Source of the DNA: Lysobacter sp. A03
Lineage (GTDB): Bacteria > Pseudomonadota > Gammaproteobacteria > Xanthomonadales > Xanthomonadaceae
Assembly (NCBI RefSeq): GCF_000855665.1
Contig: NZ_JXSS01000017.1
Span: 1-33,596, forward strand
DNA length: 33,596 nucleotides
Direction of reading: 5' to 3'
Part shown: in pieces, positions 25,068 to 31,641 of the stretch
Numbering within the stretch: position 1 is the first letter of the stretch
How the letters are laid out: every line of letters starts with the position of its first letter
Notes under the pieces: model-generated
The model's input: the letters and a program-made list of their open reading frames with translations, nothing else
Database searches by the model: none
What the model was told of the DNA's origin: nothing
Translations under genes and position numbers: made by a program

Positions 25068-26237
25068 TCAGCGCAGCATCCAGTAGACCCGGAACTCGCC
25101 TTCGTCGATGAAGCCCTTCTCGATGCCCGCGTCCCATGACTCGTACGGACGTCCGGCGGTCTCCAGGCCCTGGGTCAGGACCCAGGCGCGCAGTGCGTCA
25201 CGCACCTTCGGCATGTTGGCCATGTGGCCACTGAACGGGACCATCGCCACCCGGGCGGGCTCCTCGTAGACGTGCTCGACCGGACCTTCCAGCTTGATCG
25301 AGAGCTTGCCGGCGGGTGCAGGCGCTTCGTCGGCGTCGGCGACCTTGTCGGTTTCGGCCTCCTGGTCCTTGGCCGCGGCCACGTCCTTGTTCTCGTCCTT
25401 GGCATCTCCGGCACCGGACTTCTTGCGCACCGGCTGGGCCAGGTCGAAGGAGTAGGTGTCGGAACCGAACTCGTTGGTGATCACGCGCACCGGACCGTCG
25501 GCCTCAAGGTTGTTGGCCTTCATGACCTTGTCGATCCACTGCATGTTGTTCTTCATGGTGCGCTCGACGACGTCGTTGTTGCGCTCCACGGTTGTGCTCA
25601 CCAGCAGCAGGTTTGCTGCCGGACGCTCGACAATGCTGGGTGCGCGGGACGGATCGTCCTTGCTCAGCTCGGTGTAGTCGAAGTTGGGCACCGCTGCGAG
25701 CATGTTGCTCAGGCGGCTGAGGCTCATCTTCATCCTGTCGCCCATGCCGCCGGACACGTACATGCCCGCGTAGCGACCGAACAGGTTCATGCCGTAGTCG
25801 ACGTCATAGGTCTGGGTGATGCGCACGTTGCGCTTCACCGCGCCACGGCCGGTCGGCTCGAGCTTGAAGGTGGTGATCTTGTTGGTGCCCGGCTCGTTGT
25901 TGGTGATCTCGTAGGTCACGCTCTTGCCGGGAACGCTGTCGACCAGTTTCCAGCTGCCACTGCCCACGGAACGCTCGTCGGAGCTGTAGTCCAGCTGCGC
26001 GCCAGGGCCCGACTTGGGACCCGAGATCTTGATATCCATCGCCGGATCGTGCAGCGGCAGCACGTTCCATTGCTGGAAGCGGGCGAAGCTGTTGATCGTG
26101 TCGTAGACGATCGTCATCTTGCGATTGGTTTCCACCGACTGCTCGATGTGCCGGTGCGAAGGCAGCAAGAATCCACCGATGACGAACAGGGCGGCAACGA
26201 TCGCCAGCGAAATCAACACTTCAATCAGACGGGTCAT
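25068..26237 (-). CDS. Membrane-anchored SRPBCC protein with C-terminal effector-binding-like domain
   Basis: A 389-residue protein. Residues 1-26 are a transmembrane anchor (LIEVLISLAIVAALFVIGGF). Residues 35-180 look like an SRPBCC/START-like lipid-binding fold (TIVYDTINSFARFQQWNVL, GPKSGPGAQLDYSSDE, SVTYEITNNEPGTNKITTF). The C-terminal part (from about 215) resembles the GyrI-like/AraC effector-binding fold. It is interrupted by an acidic, Lys- and Ala-rich insertion (about 285-320, KDENKDVAAAKDQEAETDKV). Ligand and role are unknown. A terminator follows the gene. It is 119 bp downstream of the LuxR-type regulator gene on the same strand, so co-transcription is possible. Confidence 0.8.
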   Translation of the reverse strand: MTRLIEVLISLAIVAALFVIGGFLLPSHRHIEQSVETNRKMTIVYDTINSFARFQQWNVLPLHDPAMDIKISGPKSGPGAQLDYSSDERSVGSGSWKLVDSVPGKSVTYEITNNEPGTNKITTFKLEPTGRGAVKRNVRITQTYDVDYGMNLFGRYAGMYVSGGMGDRMKMSLSRLSNMLAAVPNFDYTELSKDDPSRAPSIVERPAANLLLVSTTVERNNDVVERTMKNNMQWIDKVMKANNLEADGPVRVITNEFGSDTYSFDLAQPVRKKSGAGDAKDENKDVAAAKDQEAETDKVADADEAPAPAGKLSIKLEGPVEHVYEEPARVAMVPFSGHMANMPKVRDALRAWVLTQGLETAGRPYESWDAGIEKGFIDEGEFRVYWMLR

Positions 26238-26356
26238 ACAGGTTCTCTCCAGGGCCGGACCCGGAACGGGACGAGGGCGCAGACCGGCAATCCTAACAAG
26301 GAAACCGCTCCGGCCGCAGCCCGCAGGGATGACTTAATCAGGTCATTAGACCGCAG

Positions 26357-27022
26357 TTAGACCAACTGCAGCTCAAATGCCTTCAACACCGCACGGGTAC
26401 GGTCGCGTACACCCAGCTTGGACAGGATGTTGGAGACGTGGTTCTTGATGGTGCCCTCGGCCACTCCCAGCGAGTTGGCAATCTCCTTGTTGGAGAAGCC
26501 GCCGGCCATCAGGCGCAGGATCTCGGTTTCCCGCTCGGTCAGTGGATCGGGCTTTTCCAGGCTGACAAATTCGTTGCGCATGTGCTCCAGCCCGGACAGC
26601 AGGCGCTGGCTCATCGCGGGCTGGACCAGGGACCCGCCGCCGGCAACCGTCTGGATCGCGCCGACCAACTGCTCCAGCGAGACATCCTTGAGCATGTACC
26701 CCTTCGCGCCGGCCTTGATCCCGGCCAGCACCATCTGGTCATCGTCAAACGTGGTCAGGATGATCGTCGGCGGCAGTTCGCCGGTTCCAGCGAGCGCCTG
26801 CAGCGCCTCCAGGCCGGACATCACCGGCATGCGCATGTCCATCAGGACCACGTCGGGGCCGATCCTGGGGATCATCTCCACCGCCTGGCGGCCGTCGCTG
26901 GCCTCGGCCACCACTTCGATGCCCTCGGCCAGTGACAGCAGCGAGCGCACGCCCTGGCGGACCAGGGTCTGGTCATCGACAAGCAGGACCCGGATCGGCC
27001 CGTCTGGGCGGGTGTTCTTCAT
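26357..27022 (-). CDS. LuxR/NarL-family response regulator
   Basis: A 221-residue two-component regulator, partner of the upstream overlapping kinase. The receiver domain has VLLVDDQTLVRQGV, the phosphoacceptor Asp in DVVLMDMRMPVMSG, and Lys in YMLKDVS. The C-terminal helix-turn-helix is LTERETEILRLMAGGFSNKE followed by GVAEGTIKNHVSNILSKLGV, typical of NarL/FixJ. Overall it resembles regulators paired with HisKA_3 kinases such as DesR. Its ATG overlaps the kinase stop by ATGA at 27019-27022. Targets are unknown; the SRPBCC gene downstream is a candidate by position only. Confidence 0.93.
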   Translation of the reverse strand: MKNTRPDGPIRVLLVDDQTLVRQGVRSLLSLAEGIEVVAEASDGRQAVEMIPRIGPDVVLMDMRMPVMSGLEALQALAGTGELPPTIILTTFDDDQMVLAGIKAGAKGYMLKDVSLEQLVGAIQTVAGGGSLVQPAMSQRLLSGLEHMRNEFVSLEKPDPLTERETEILRLMAGGFSNKEIANSLGVAEGTIKNHVSNILSKLGVRDRTRAVLKAFELQLV

Positions 27023-28218
27023 GTGCCTGTTCCCTGGATGGTGGTCGCGGCAGATACGGGCAGTGCTACCTGCAGCCTGAAGCCGGCCTGGGGCCGGGTG
27101 TCGATGCTCAATTCTCCGGCGAACTCCGCCAGCCGCTCGCGCATGCCGCGCAAGCCGTTGCCGATGACCACCTGCGCAGCTCCCCGACCATCATCGCGCG
27201 CGTCCATGAGGATACGCCCGTGCTCGTGCCACAGGCGGATCCACAGGTTCTTCGCGTTGGCGTGGCGCGCCACATTGGTGATGATTTCCTGGGTGCAGCG
27301 CAACAGCACCTGCGCCCGCTCCGGGTCATCCAGGCTCAGCGGTTGCTCAATGTCCATGTGGATAGCAAGACCAGGCACGTTCTCGGCCAGCGGTCGCAGG
27401 GCGACGCCGACGTCAATCGCCCCGCCCGTTCGCAGCTGACTGACGGCCTCGCGCACGTCGGTCAGCAGCAGCCTGGCCAGAGTATGGGCCTGGGTGACGT
27501 GGTCCAACGCCCGCCCCTGGGTGAGATGGCCGGCAACCTCCAGGTTCAGGCTCAACGCCGTGAGGTGATGGCCCAGCAGGTCATGCAGCTCGCGGGAAAT
27601 GCGGGTGCGCTCGTTGACCCGGGCGCTCTCGGCCAGCAGCAACCGCGTCGCCTGCAGCTCGGCGTTCAGCCGGCGCTGCTCCTCCCGGGCCTGCGCCTGC
27701 TGCATCGCCACCAGCGCCGTCACGAAGACGAAACTGGAAAAGCCCGCATACAGCAGCGATTGGACGACGGCGATCAGCGGCGGGAAGTTCCATGGCGCAC
27801 CGACGAACACCGGAATCACGGTCATGTTGCTTGCGACCAGCCACGCCACACCGACCCGCACCGGCAGCAACCAGGGCAGCAGGCCGGCGACCACCATCAG
27901 CAGGACGCTGCCCAGCCCGGTGCCGGAGAAATAGCTGACGCCGATCGCGCAGCCGGTCAGCACCAACAGAAGGACATGATCCACCCAGTTGCGCCGTTGC
28001 TGGCCCAGCGAACGGGTAATCCACCAATAGACTCCGCCAAACGTCAGGTACACCGCGAGCCAGCGGCCGATGACCAGGTTGAGGGCGGGCTCGTCTTCCC
28101 CGCCCTGCCGGATGATGGACGGATCGTAGACAATCGATACCAGCCAGACGCCCAGGATCGCCCAGGTGAACAGTCCGGCGTATCGCAGCAGTCGGGTATG
28201 GTTGAGGCGTCTCAGCAT
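27019..28218 (-). CDS. Membrane sensor histidine kinase (HisKA_3, DesK-like)
   Basis: A 399-residue sensor kinase. The N-terminal half has about six hydrophobic helices (residues 11-165) with little periplasmic sequence, suggesting membrane sensing like DesK. The cytosolic part has a coiled helix (AREEQRRLNAELQATRLLLA), the HisKA_3 phosphoacceptor His in ERTRISRELHDLLGHH (about residue 212), and an ATPase domain with TQEIITNVARHANA and DDGRGAAQVVIGNGLRGMRE. It is translated first and the regulator gene is coupled by an ATGA overlap. The stimulus is not evident. Confidence 0.92.
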   Translation of the reverse strand: MLRRLNHTRLLRYAGLFTWAILGVWLVSIVYDPSIIRQGGEDEPALNLVIGRWLAVYLTFGGVYWWITRSLGQQRRNWVDHVLLLVLTGCAIGVSYFSGTGLGSVLLMVVAGLLPWLLPVRVGVAWLVASNMTVIPVFVGAPWNFPPLIAVVQSLLYAGFSSFVFVTALVAMQQAQAREEQRRLNAELQATRLLLAESARVNERTRISRELHDLLGHHLTALSLNLEVAGHLTQGRALDHVTQAHTLARLLLTDVREAVSQLRTGGAIDVGVALRPLAENVPGLAIHMDIEQPLSLDDPERAQVLLRCTQEIITNVARHANAKNLWIRLWHEHGRILMDARDDGRGAAQVVIGNGLRGMRERLAEFAGELSIDTRPQAGFRLQVALPVSAATTIQGTGT

Positions 28219-28330
28219 TCCCGCATGCTACCGGCATCACCACGCTTGCGGCCGCCGTCAAAAGTCACGCTGAACCGGAGATACCGCGTGTTTTCGCCGG
28301 TCCCGCATAGTCGCCCGCGCCGCGACTGCA

Positions 28331-28339
28331 TGCGATAAT
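28331..28339 (+). promoter_or_regulatory. Possible extended -10 upstream of GNAT-minC
   Basis: TGCGATAAT fits an extended -10 (TGN plus GATAAT, 5 of 6 to TATAAT) in the 170-bp divergent gap, 50 bp before the GNAT start. No clear -35 is visible. Confidence 0.4.
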
Positions 28340-28388
28340 CAGCCAGCTGAACACTGGCAATGACGCACCAACCTCCTGGAGTATCGGA

Positions 28389-28994
28389 ATGTCGATCGTC
28401 GTCCGCGACGTGCAAGAGCACGAACTGGATTCCGTCCTCGCCCTGAACAACGCCGCCGGTCCGGCCATCCTGCCGCTGGACGCCGCGCGGCTGCGCTACT
28501 TCTTCGAAACCGCGGAGTATTTCCGCGTGGCCGAGCGCGACGGCACCCTTGCGGGCTTCCTGATCGGCATGGGCAGCCACGCCGACCACGACAGCAGCAA
28601 CTTCCGCTGGTTCCGCGAACGCCACCCGAACTTCTTCTATATCGACCGCATCGTCGTGGCCAGCCGTCGCCGTGGTGGTGGTGTGGGCCGCGCCTTCTAT
28701 GCCGATGCGCAGAGCTACGCCGAGCTGCGCTACCCGCACATCGCCTGCGAAGTGTTCCTGGAAGGCACCAACGATCCGGTCCTGCTGTTCCATGGCAGCT
28801 TCGGCTTCCGCGAGGTCGGCCAGCACGTCATGCCCGGTACCGGGATCCGCGCGGCGATGCTCATGAAGGAGCTGTGCAGCTTCTCCTGGGTCAAGGAGAC
28901 CTACGGCCGGAACCTGCCCCACGTCGCCTGGGCGTCGGCGCGCGAGTTGCCGGCCGGGCGCATGTCCGCGCGGTCCACGGGTACGGGGCATTGA
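28389..28994 (+). CDS. GNAT-family N-acetyltransferase
   Basis: A 201-residue acetyltransferase with the acetyl-CoA-binding core: FYIDRIVVASRRRGGGVGRA contains the R/Q-x-x-G-x-G/A-like loop, followed by IACEVFLEGTNDPVLLFHGS and FGFREVG of the C-terminal fold. Substrate unknown; similar proteins are annotated as general GNATs. GGAG lies 7 bp before the ATG at 28389. The TGA stop overlaps the TTG start of minC (TTGA at 28991-28994), so this gene leads the min operon here. Confidence 0.88.
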   Translation: MSIVVRDVQEHELDSVLALNNAAGPAILPLDAARLRYFFETAEYFRVAERDGTLAGFLIGMGSHADHDSSNFRWFRERHPNFFYIDRIVVASRRRGGGVGRAFYADAQSYAELRYPHIACEVFLEGTNDPVLLFHGSFGFREVGQHVMPGTGIRAAMLMKELCSFSWVKETYGRNLPHVAWASARELPAGRMSARSTGTGH

Positions 28995-29764
28995 GTTCGA
29001 CATTGGATTACGAGCCGGCGGGTGAGCTGAAGATCGGCCAGGTGGGGATCGCCAACCTGCGTATCCGCGCCCTGGATGTCGAGCGTCTGGCCGCCGAGAT
29101 GAAAGACCGGGTGCAGCGCGCACCAAACCTGTTTTCCCGCGCGGCAGTGGTACTCGACTTTGGCGGGCTGGCGCAGATGCCCGATGCCGCCACCGCGCGC
29201 ACGCTCATCGATGGCCTGCGCCGGGCCGGCGTGCTGCCCGTGGCCCTGGCCTACGGCTCCACGGAAACCGAGCGCCTCGCCGAAGCGTTGCAGCTTCCAC
29301 TGCTGGCGAAATTCCGTGCCCAGTACGAGCGCGCCGACGCCGCGGCCACCACCGCGCCCGAGCCCTCGCCCCCTACGCGGACCCCGGATCCAGCGCCCGC
29401 GCCAGCAGCCCCGCGCGACGACACCCACGGCCCGGGACTGGTGCACTTGCCGCTGGTGCGCTCCGGCCAGCAGGTCTACGCCGACAATCGCGACCTGACC
29501 GTCATCACTGGCGTGGGTGCTGGCGCGGAGGTGATCTCAGACGGCTCGGTGCACATCTACGGACCGCTGCGCGGCCGCGCACTGGCCGGTGCCAAGGGCA
29601 ACGAGCAGGCGCGTATTTTCTGCCGCGAGTTCCATGCCGAACTGGTCGCCATCGCCGGTCATTACAAGGTTCTGGAGGACATCCCCGCCGATCTGCGCGG
29701 CAGGCCGGTGCAGGTATGGCTGCAGGATGGCCAGATCCATCTTGCCGCCCTGGACGCCGCATGA
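28991..29764 (+). CDS. minC: Septum site-determining protein MinC
   Basis: A 258-residue FtsZ polymerisation inhibitor that, with MinD, blocks division at the poles. The N-terminal domain (LDYEPAGELKIGQVGIANLR, AAVVLDFGGLAQMPD, LALAYGSTETERLAEALQL-type segment) is followed by a Pro/Ala/Thr-rich linker at about 114-145. The C-terminal beta-helix starts with VRSGQQVYADNRDLTVITGV and contains SDGSVHIYGPLRGRALAGAK, IFCREFHAELVAIAG and the final VQVWLQDGQIHLA. No ATG or GTG fits the conserved N terminus, so the start is the TTG at 28991, overlapping the GNAT stop. A longer frame from 28874 is antisense-free but overlaps GNAT and is not conserved-looking. Confidence 0.92.
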   Translation: MSSTLDYEPAGELKIGQVGIANLRIRALDVERLAAEMKDRVQRAPNLFSRAAVVLDFGGLAQMPDAATARTLIDGLRRAGVLPVALAYGSTETERLAEALQLPLLAKFRAQYERADAAATTAPEPSPPTRTPDPAPAPAAPRDDTHGPGLVHLPLVRSGQQVYADNRDLTVITGVGAGAEVISDGSVHIYGPLRGRALAGAKGNEQARIFCREFHAELVAIAGHYKVLEDIPADLRGRPVQVWLQDGQIHLAALDAA

Positions 29765-29921
29765 CCCGCGAACCGTGCATGCTGTCTCCCCTCGCCACGT
29801 CGCACACCGCCACAGGCGTCAGTGACGCGGACTGCGCCGCCCCCGCGTGCGCAGTAGCGGCCGGCCACCTGCCGGCGGCGTTTCCCCTTGCGCACCACCC
29901 CATCAATTGGAGGATTTGAAC

Positions 29922-30731
29922 TTGGCCGAGATTATCGTTGTCACTTCGGGCAAGGGAGGCGTCGGCAAGACCACGACCAGCGCCAGCCTCGCCTGCGGCC
30001 TTGCCCGCCGCGGCCACAAGGTCGCGATCATCGATTTCGACGTCGGCCTGCGCAACCTGGACCTGATCATGGGTTGCGAGCGACGTGTCGTGTACGACTT
30101 CGTCAACGTGGTCAATGGCGAGTCCAGCCTCAAGCAGTCGCTGATCAAGGACAAGCGCTTCGAGAACCTGTTCGTGCTGGCCGCATCGCAGACCCGCGAC
30201 AAGGACGCGCTGACGCTGGAAGGCGTGGAACGGGTGCTCAACGAGCTGGCCGCCGACGGCTTCGACTACATCATCTGCGACTCCCCGGCCGGGATCGAGA
30301 AGGGCGCGTACCTGTCGATGTACTTCGCCGACCAGGCACTGGTGGTGGTCAACCCGGAAGTGTCCTCGGTACGTGATTCCGACCGCATCCTCGGCCTGCT
30401 CGCGTCCAAGACGCGCCACGCCGAGAAGGGCGAACGGATCAAGGAGCACCTGCTGCTGACCCGCTACAGTCCCAAGCGGGTGGAGAGCGGCGAGATGCTC
30501 AGCATCACCGATGTGGAAGAGATCCTCGGCCTGAAAGCCATCGGCGTGATCCCCGAGTCAAGCGATGTGCTCAACGCCTCCAACAAGGGCGAGCCGGTGA
30601 TCCTGGACACCGAATCCGACGCCGCCCAGGCCTACGACGATGCCGTGGCCCGGCTGTTGGGCGACACCCGCCCGATGCGTTTCATAAGCCCCGAGAAAAA
30701 GGGCTTCTTCAGCAAGATGTTCGGAGGATAG
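29922..30731 (+). CDS. minD: Septum site-determining ATPase MinD
   Basis: A 269-residue ParA/MinD-type ATPase that recruits MinC to the membrane and oscillates with MinE. The deviant Walker A motif GKGGVGKT is at residues 10-17. [20 protein letters not shown] and [15 protein letters not shown] (Walker B and switch) follow. The amphipathic membrane-targeting helix is at the C terminus ([11 protein letters not shown]). The family begins with [13 protein letters not shown], so the start is TTG at 29922, with GGAGG 8 bp upstream. The 157-bp gap after minC contains only a short GC-rich inverted repeat. minE follows after 2 bp. Confidence 0.97.
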   Translation: MAEIIVVTSGKGGVGKTTTSASLACGLARRGHKVAIIDFDVGLRNLDLIMGCERRVVYDFVNVVNGESSLKQSLIKDKRFENLFVLAASQTRDKDALTLEGVERVLNELAADGFDYIICDSPAGIEKGAYLSMYFADQALVVVNPEVSSVRDSDRILGLLASKTRHAEKGERIKEHLLLTRYSPKRVESGEMLSITDVEEILGLKAIGVIPESSDVLNASNKGEPVILDTESDAAQAYDDAVARLLGDTRPMRFISPEKKGFFSKMFGG

Positions 30732-30733
30732 TC

Positions 30734-31000
30734 ATGGGTCTGTTCGATTTCCTGCTGGTCAAGAAGCAGACCGCTTCGGTTGCCAAGGACCGGCTGCGGA
30801 TCATCGTCGCCCACGAGCGCGCAACCCGCGGTGGTCCGGACTACCTGCCGATGCTGCAGCGCGAGCTGCTCGAGGTCATCCGCAAATACGTCAACGTGGA
30901 CGCCGACGCGGTCAAGGTCGACCTGCTCGGCGAGGGCGACGACAAGGTGCTGGATATCTCGGTTTCTCTGCCGGAAAGCGCGGCGGTCGCCAACAGCTGA
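30734..31000 (+). CDS. minE: Cell division topological specificity factor MinE
   Basis: An 88-residue protein that stimulates MinD ATPase and sets the midcell position. It has the N-terminal membrane-binding helix [21 protein letters not shown], the MinD-contacting strand/helix [20 protein letters not shown], and the dimerisation domain [20 protein letters not shown] with [20 protein letters not shown]. Length is normal. It starts 2 bp after minD. GGAGG ahead of the ATG overlaps the minD end. Confidence 0.97.
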   Translation: MGLFDFLLVKKQTASVAKDRLRIIVAHERATRGGPDYLPMLQRELLEVIRKYVNVDADAVKVDLLGEGDDKVLDISVSLPESAAVANS

Positions 31001-31101
31001 ACCGTGAGGCTGCCTGCTCCCCTGCCCGCGACACCGCCACGGAGTCGCGCCGCTTTGTGGGTGCCGAAGCCAACCCCGCGGCAACGCTCGAAACCCGCTC
31101 C

Positions 31102-31590
31102 ATGCTGACCTTGGCCGACATTGGTTTCGAAGCCCCGGCCCGCCTGTTGGCCGGCTACGGGCTGCGCCTGGTCGAGGTGGCGGATGGCGAGCCGATCCCC
31201 GGCAGTTACTGGGGCGATACCGAGGCCGGGCTGATTGGCGAGACCGTTTTCGCCCGCGGCGACACGCCGGTGCATTCACTGTTGCACGAGGCCGGTCACC
31301 TGATCGTATTGCCGCCTGGCGACCGGGCGTTGGTGCATACCGACGCCACCGACTCGATCGAGGAAGAGGACGCGGTGTGCGTGCTGCAGGCGCTTCTGGG
31401 CGATGCACTGCCAGGCGTCGGCGCCGAGCGCATACTGGCCGACATGGACGCGTGGGGTTACACCTTCCGCCTGGGATCCGCGGCGGCCTATTTCCACCGC
31501 GATGCAGACGCCGCCTGGCACTGGCTGACCGCGCGCGGGCTGGTGGATCCGGATACCCGCACGCTTGCGCCCCACGCGCCCGGGACCTAG
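31102..31590 (+). CDS. Unknown protein with HExxH metallopeptidase-like motif
   Basis: A 162-residue protein with VHSLLHEAGHLIVLPPGDR, in which HEAGH fits the zinc-binding HExxH motif, and a later acidic stretch DATDSIEEEDAVCVLQALLG with Glu and Asp that could supply a third ligand. No signal peptide is clear. The ATG at 31102 is chosen; an in-frame GTG at 31057 with a weak GGAG upstream would add 15 residues. It stands 101 bp after minE and 51 bp before the M2 peptidase gene. I do not recognise a named family, so peptidase activity is only suggested by the motif. Confidence 0.75.
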   Translation: MLTLADIGFEAPARLLAGYGLRLVEVADGEPIPGSYWGDTEAGLIGETVFARGDTPVHSLLHEAGHLIVLPPGDRALVHTDATDSIEEEDAVCVLQALLGDALPGVGAERILADMDAWGYTFRLGSAAAYFHRDADAAWHWLTARGLVDPDTRTLAPHAPGT

Positions 31591-31641
31591 CCTTCGGGGG
31601 TTGGCGTCATCGCGGCGCTCCGAACCCAGAGGTCAGATTCG

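Noticed and set aside
26327-26347. Weak inverted repeat (ATGAC / GTCAT) after the LuxR-type regulator gene, considered as a terminator
   Set aside because: Only a 5-bp stem with a wide loop and no T run on the coding strand.
29765-29921. Gap between minC and minD considered for a small gene or regulatory RNA
   Set aside because: Only a short GC-rich inverted repeat (near GCCGG...CCGGC) is seen; no convincing start, promoter or terminator.
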